From Hymenobacter guriensis (lineage in GTDB: Bacteria > Bacteroidota > Bacteroidia > Cytophagales > Hymenobacteraceae): 64,000 nt of DNA. The notes under the pieces are model-generated. The model saw nothing but the letters and a program-made list of their open reading frames with translations. It did not search any database and was not told the origin of the DNA. Position 1 is the stretch's first letter, and each line of letters begins with the position of its first letter. Both the position numbers and the translations under genes were made by a program. This document shows positions 61,128-64,000 of this stretch, piece after piece. The stretch is taken from NCBI RefSeq assembly GCF_015773195.1, contig NZ_JADWYK010000003.1:186001-250000 (forward strand), in the 5' to 3' direction.

Positions 61128-62024
61128 GTGAATACCGAACCTAAACCGCACCGCGCTGGCTTTGTGAGCATTATCGGCAAGCCCAACGTGGGCAAGTCGA
61201 CGCTGATGAACGCCCTCATGGGCGAGCGGCTCAGCATCGTAACCAGCAAAGCCCAGACCACGCGCCACCGCATTCTGGGCATCCTCAACGGCGACGACTT
61301 TCAGCTGGTATACTCCGATACGCCCGGCATTATCCAGCCCAAATACGAGCTGCACAACGCCATGATGTCGTTTGTGTACTCCTCCTTGGAAGATGCCGAC
61401 GTAATTCTGTTCGTGACGGATATCTACGAAAAGCACGACGAGGAGCCGGTAGTAGAGCGCCTGCGCAAAATGGTGGACACGCCCATACTACTGCTGGTAA
61501 ACAAAATCGACCAGGCCGACCAGGCCAGCGTGGAGGAGAAAGTAGCCTACTGGCAGGAGCACCTGCCCAACGCGGCGCGGGTACTGCCCATTTCGGCCCT
61601 GGAGAAGTTCGGGACCGGCGAACTGCTGGACCTTGTGCTCGAAAAGCTGCCTGTGCACCCGCCGTACTACCCCAAAGACGAGCTGACCGACAAGCCGGAG
61701 CGCTTCTTCGCGGCCGAAATGATTCGGGAGAAAATCTTCAAACTCTACAAGAAAGAGGTGCCCTACAGTTGCGAGGTGGCCATCGAAGAGTTCAAGGAAG
61801 ACGACGACATCATCCGCATGCGCTCCATCATTTACGTGGAGCGCCCCAGCCAGAAAGGCATCATCATCGGCCAGCAAGGCGCGGCCCTCAAAAAAGTAGG
61901 CACCTGGGCGCGAGAGGAAATGGAGAAGTTTTTCCAGAAAAAAGTGTTCCTGGAAATCCATGTCAAAGTCAACGAAAACTGGCGCACCGACCCCAAAGCC
62001 TTGAGCCGGTTCGGCTACCAGTAG
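61128..62024 (+). CDS. era: GTPase Era
   Basis: 298 aa from the GTG at 61128. A longer frame from 61029 passes through the promoter and is rejected. GKPNVGKST (17-25), DTPGIIQPK (G3), NKIDQAD (G4), and the C-terminal KH domain with IYVERPSQKGIIIGQQGAALKKVG. Era binds 16S rRNA and helps 30S assembly. Its stop lies in the left arm of a long inverted repeat, and der follows. Confidence 0.95.
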   Translation: MNTEPKPHRAGFVSIIGKPNVGKSTLMNALMGERLSIVTSKAQTTRHRILGILNGDDFQLVYSDTPGIIQPKYELHNAMMSFVYSSLEDADVILFVTDIYEKHDEEPVVERLRKMVDTPILLLVNKIDQADQASVEEKVAYWQEHLPNAARVLPISALEKFGTGELLDLVLEKLPVHPPYYPKDELTDKPERFFAAEMIREKIFKLYKKEVPYSCEVAIEEFKEDDDIIRMRSIIYVERPSQKGIIIGQQGAALKKVGTWAREEMEKFFQKKVFLEIHVKVNENWRTDPKALSRFGYQ

Positions 62025-62109
62025 TAGTGAGTAGTTGGTATTGAGTAATGAGACAGGTCTTTATTGATATTCAAGAGTCTCACTACTCAATACCAACTAC
62101 TCACTACTA
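62022..62109. repeat. 33-bp inverted repeat between era and der
   Basis: Arms 62022-62054 and 62077-62109 pair in 32 of 33 positions around a 22-nt centre. The left arm starts at the first base of the era stop codon. Both arms contain TGAGTAGT-like words. Too long and too T-poor at its end for a standard terminator. Confidence 0.9.
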
Positions 62110-62190
62110 AAACAACCCCCGACCTCACACTCACTTAACTACTCCGGGCACTGCCGAAACTGGTCGGGCCGGCGGCTGGAGTCAGACAAC

Positions 62191-63513
62191 ATGAAAAATA
62201 CCATTGCCATTGTGGGCCGCCCGAATGTGGGTAAGTCCACGCTGTTCAACCGCCTGGTGGGCCAGCGCAAAGCTATTATGGACAACGAGTCGGGTGTGAC
62301 GCGCGACCGGCACTACGGCTACGGTGACTGGACCGGCAAATACTTCACCGTGATTGACACGGGCGGCTACGTGCACAACTCCGAAGACATCTTCGAGGGC
62401 GAAATCAACAAGCAGGTAAAGCTGGCCATTGAAGAAGCCGATGTAGTGCTGTTTATGGTGGATGTAGACTCCGGCCTGCACCACCTCGACGAAGAGTTTG
62501 CCAACGTGCTGCGCCGCTACCAGGGCAAAAAGCCCATGTACCTGGTAGCCAACAAGGCTGATACCAACGTGCGTGCCCATGCTGCCGGCGAGTTCTACGC
62601 CCTCGGCATCGGCGACGGGGAAATTTTCCCCATCAGCTCCCAGAGCGGTTCCGGCACCGGCGACCTGCTTGATGCCGTGGTGAGCCACTTCCCCGAAGAA
62701 GGTATTGAAGAGCCCGACGCCGGCGTGCCCAAAATTGCTATTGTGGGCCGCCCCAACGTGGGCAAATCCTCATTCGTGAACCTGCTGCTGGGTACCGAGC
62801 GCAGCATCGTGACGGATATTGCCGGCACCACCCGCGACTCTATCCAGGCCCGCTACAATGCCTTCGGGCAGGAGTTTATCTTGGTAGATACGGCCGGACT
62901 GCGCCGCAAAACCAAGGTGCACGAAGACATCGAATTCTACTCCGTGCTACGCTCCCTGCGGGCGCTGGAAGAGTCGGATGTGTGTATCGTGATGCTCGAC
63001 GCCACCCGCGGTATTGAGGCCCAGGACATGAACATCATCGGCCTGGCCGATAAGAACCGCAAGGGCATCGTGATTCTGGTGAACAAGTGGGACCTGATCG
63101 AAAACAAGGAAACCAATACGGCCAAGGAGTTCGAGGAAAAGATCCGCGAGAAGATTGCGCCTATTAGCTACCCGCCCATCATTTTCGTGTCGGTGCTCAA
63201 CAAGCAGCGCGTGCACAAGGCCATCGAAACCGCCGTGCAGGTGTACGAGAGCAAGCGCCGCAAAATCCCGACTTCGGAGCTGAACGAGGTGATGCTGAAG
63301 GAAATCGAGAAGTACCCGCCGCCTATCCAGAAGGGCAAGCTGGTGCGCATCAAGTACGCCACCCAGCTGCCCACGCACAATCCGGTGTTTGCCTTTTTCT
63401 GCAACCTGCCGCAGTACGTGAAGGAAAGCTACGCCCGCTACCTCGAAAACCGCCTCCGCGAGCATTTCGACTTTACGGGCGTGCCCATCGGTATCGTGTT
63501 CCGAAAAAAATAA
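62191..63513 (+). CDS. der: Ribosome biogenesis GTPase Der
   Basis: 440 aa with two G domains. Domain 1: [20 protein letters not shown]; domain 2: [20 protein letters not shown] near residues 182-201; each has DTGG/DTAG G3 and NKAD/NKWD G4 motifs. The C-terminal KH-like domain begins about 350. Der is essential for 50S assembly. It lies 166 nt downstream of era. Confidence 0.96.
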   Translation: MKNTIAIVGRPNVGKSTLFNRLVGQRKAIMDNESGVTRDRHYGYGDWTGKYFTVIDTGGYVHNSEDIFEGEINKQVKLAIEEADVVLFMVDVDSGLHHLDEEFANVLRRYQGKKPMYLVANKADTNVRAHAAGEFYALGIGDGEIFPISSQSGSGTGDLLDAVVSHFPEEGIEEPDAGVPKIAIVGRPNVGKSSFVNLLLGTERSIVTDIAGTTRDSIQARYNAFGQEFILVDTAGLRRKTKVHEDIEFYSVLRSLRALEESDVCIVMLDATRGIEAQDMNIIGLADKNRKGIVILVNKWDLIENKETNTAKEFEEKIREKIAPISYPPIIFVSVLNKQRVHKAIETAVQVYESKRRKIPTSELNEVMLKEIEKYPPPIQKGKLVRIKYATQLPTHNPVFAFFCNLPQYVKESYARYLENRLREHFDFTGVPIGIVFRKK

Positions 63514-63633
63514 TCGTACTGTCGGGTTACCTTCCGGGGGGGAGGGTATAAAGCCCCGTAGCTCACCAAAACTTCCGGTGGAACGCCGGTGCCGCTACGT
63601 TTCTTTCGACATCCATTTTACCCAACCCCCACA

Positions 63634-63873
63634 ATGAAAAAGGTTCTGTTCCTCGCCCTGGCTGCTGCTTCGTTCACCTTCGCTTCTTGCGACAGCAAAA
63701 CCGAAAACAACCAGGAAGCTGCTGCTGAGCAGGTAGAAGAAAATGCTGAAGCCAAGGCTGATGCTATGGAAGATGCCGGTGCTTCGGATGCCGCTGCTGA
63801 CACTGTAGAAGCCGCTGGCGAAGCCAAGGCTGACGCTATGGAAAACGCTGCTGACGCAACCGACGCTAAGTAG
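63634..63873 (+). CDS. Small acidic Ala-rich lipoprotein
   Basis: 79 aa from the ATG at 63634. Signal peptide and lipobox KKVLFLALAAASFTFASC with acylated C19, then a charged helical region rich in Ala, Glu and Asp with a repeated EAKADAME(D/N)A motif (about residues 37-45 and 62-70). Function unknown; a Lpp-like or spacer role is possible but not shown. A terminator follows at 63896. Confidence 0.75.
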   Translation: MKKVLFLALAAASFTFASCDSKTENNQEAAAEQVEENAEAKADAMEDAGASDAAADTVEAAGEAKADAMENAADATDAK

Positions 63874-63895
63874 TTTGCTGCGCCTCTCGGCGCAC

Positions 63896-63932
63896 AAAAA
63901 AGGCCGCCTCTGCAAAGAGGTGGCCTTTTTTT
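63896..63932 (+). terminator. Rho-independent terminator of the small lipoprotein gene
   Basis: A 16-bp stem with one G-U pair (63896-63911 with 63916-63931), short loop and seven T. Nothing is recognised in the remaining 68 bases of the window. Confidence 0.85.
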
Positions 63933-64000
63933 GTTGCGGTAAATCCTCAAAGCCGGGCGCCGGCCCAGCCGCCGGAGCAAACCACGGCGGGGCTGCGTAG

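Overview
The window looks like chromosomal DNA from a GC-rich Bacteroidota bacterium, most probably Cytophagales / Hymenobacter-like (inference; no 16S or other taxonomic marker is present). Evidence: many upstream regions carry the Bacteroidota sigma factor -7 element TAnnTTTG and almost none a Shine-Dalgarno; MurF and alanine racemase are fused; uppS-bamA-ompH-ompH sits behind DUF6089/PorG-type barrels; DUF5686, DUF4834, DUF4230 and carboxypeptidase-like regulatory domain proteins are typical of the phylum.

Layout. 1-3564 (minus): DUF1624 membrane protein, LytS-type kinase, LytTR regulator and a truncated secreted esterase. 3565-4414: gene-poor, with tRNA-Thr(CGT), its promoter and terminator. 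4415-13021: small membrane proteins, an FkbM methyltransferase, a YfhO membrane protein, a PLP enzyme overlapping tail-to-tail with a membrane glycosyltransferase, DUF4230, a GNAT and recX. 13162-21493: DUF5686 outer-membrane protein, rarD and murF-alr from facing promoters, and a tandem pair of carboxypeptidase-like-domain proteins. 21704-24160: feoAB ferrous iron uptake. 24298-31386 (minus): RsmI-like methylase, hydrolase, TPR sensor kinase, selD-mnmH (selenium used for tRNA 2-selenouridine) and pdxJ.

31600-45187 (plus) is a dense housekeeping/envelope block: YqeY-like protein, CvpA, PabA/TrpG amidotransferase, alpha/beta hydrolase, CBS protein, a short BamA-like barrel, nadK, two PorG-like barrels, uppS, bamA, two OmpH/Skp chaperones and an RluA-family synthase. 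45275-52248 (minus) is an energy-transduction cluster: exbB-exbD-exbD-tonB, a second tonB, a small membrane protein, a PstS-like lipoprotein and a TPR protein. 52502-63873 holds mazG, glmM, a cysteine desulfurase, a DUF2157-like pair, a membrane-anchored protein, a PRC-barrel protein, hemH, era, der and a small lipoprotein.

No phage, IS element, CRISPR array or defence island is visible, and most genes are conserved. The least explained signal is intergenic: several unrelated long imperfect inverted repeats, and one 10-copy TCTAAGC heptamer array, start within about 20 nt of a stop codon (19433, 24179, 30668, 32063, 32736, 62022). Other notable points are promoters only 3-5 nt from start codons (murF-alr, mazG, PRC-barrel gene), implying leaderless mRNAs, and a duplicated lipoprotein-like gene pair that kept its promoter spacing. 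Several starts were moved from the longest frame to an ATG/GTG/TTG downstream of a recognisable promoter; these are flagged in the entries.
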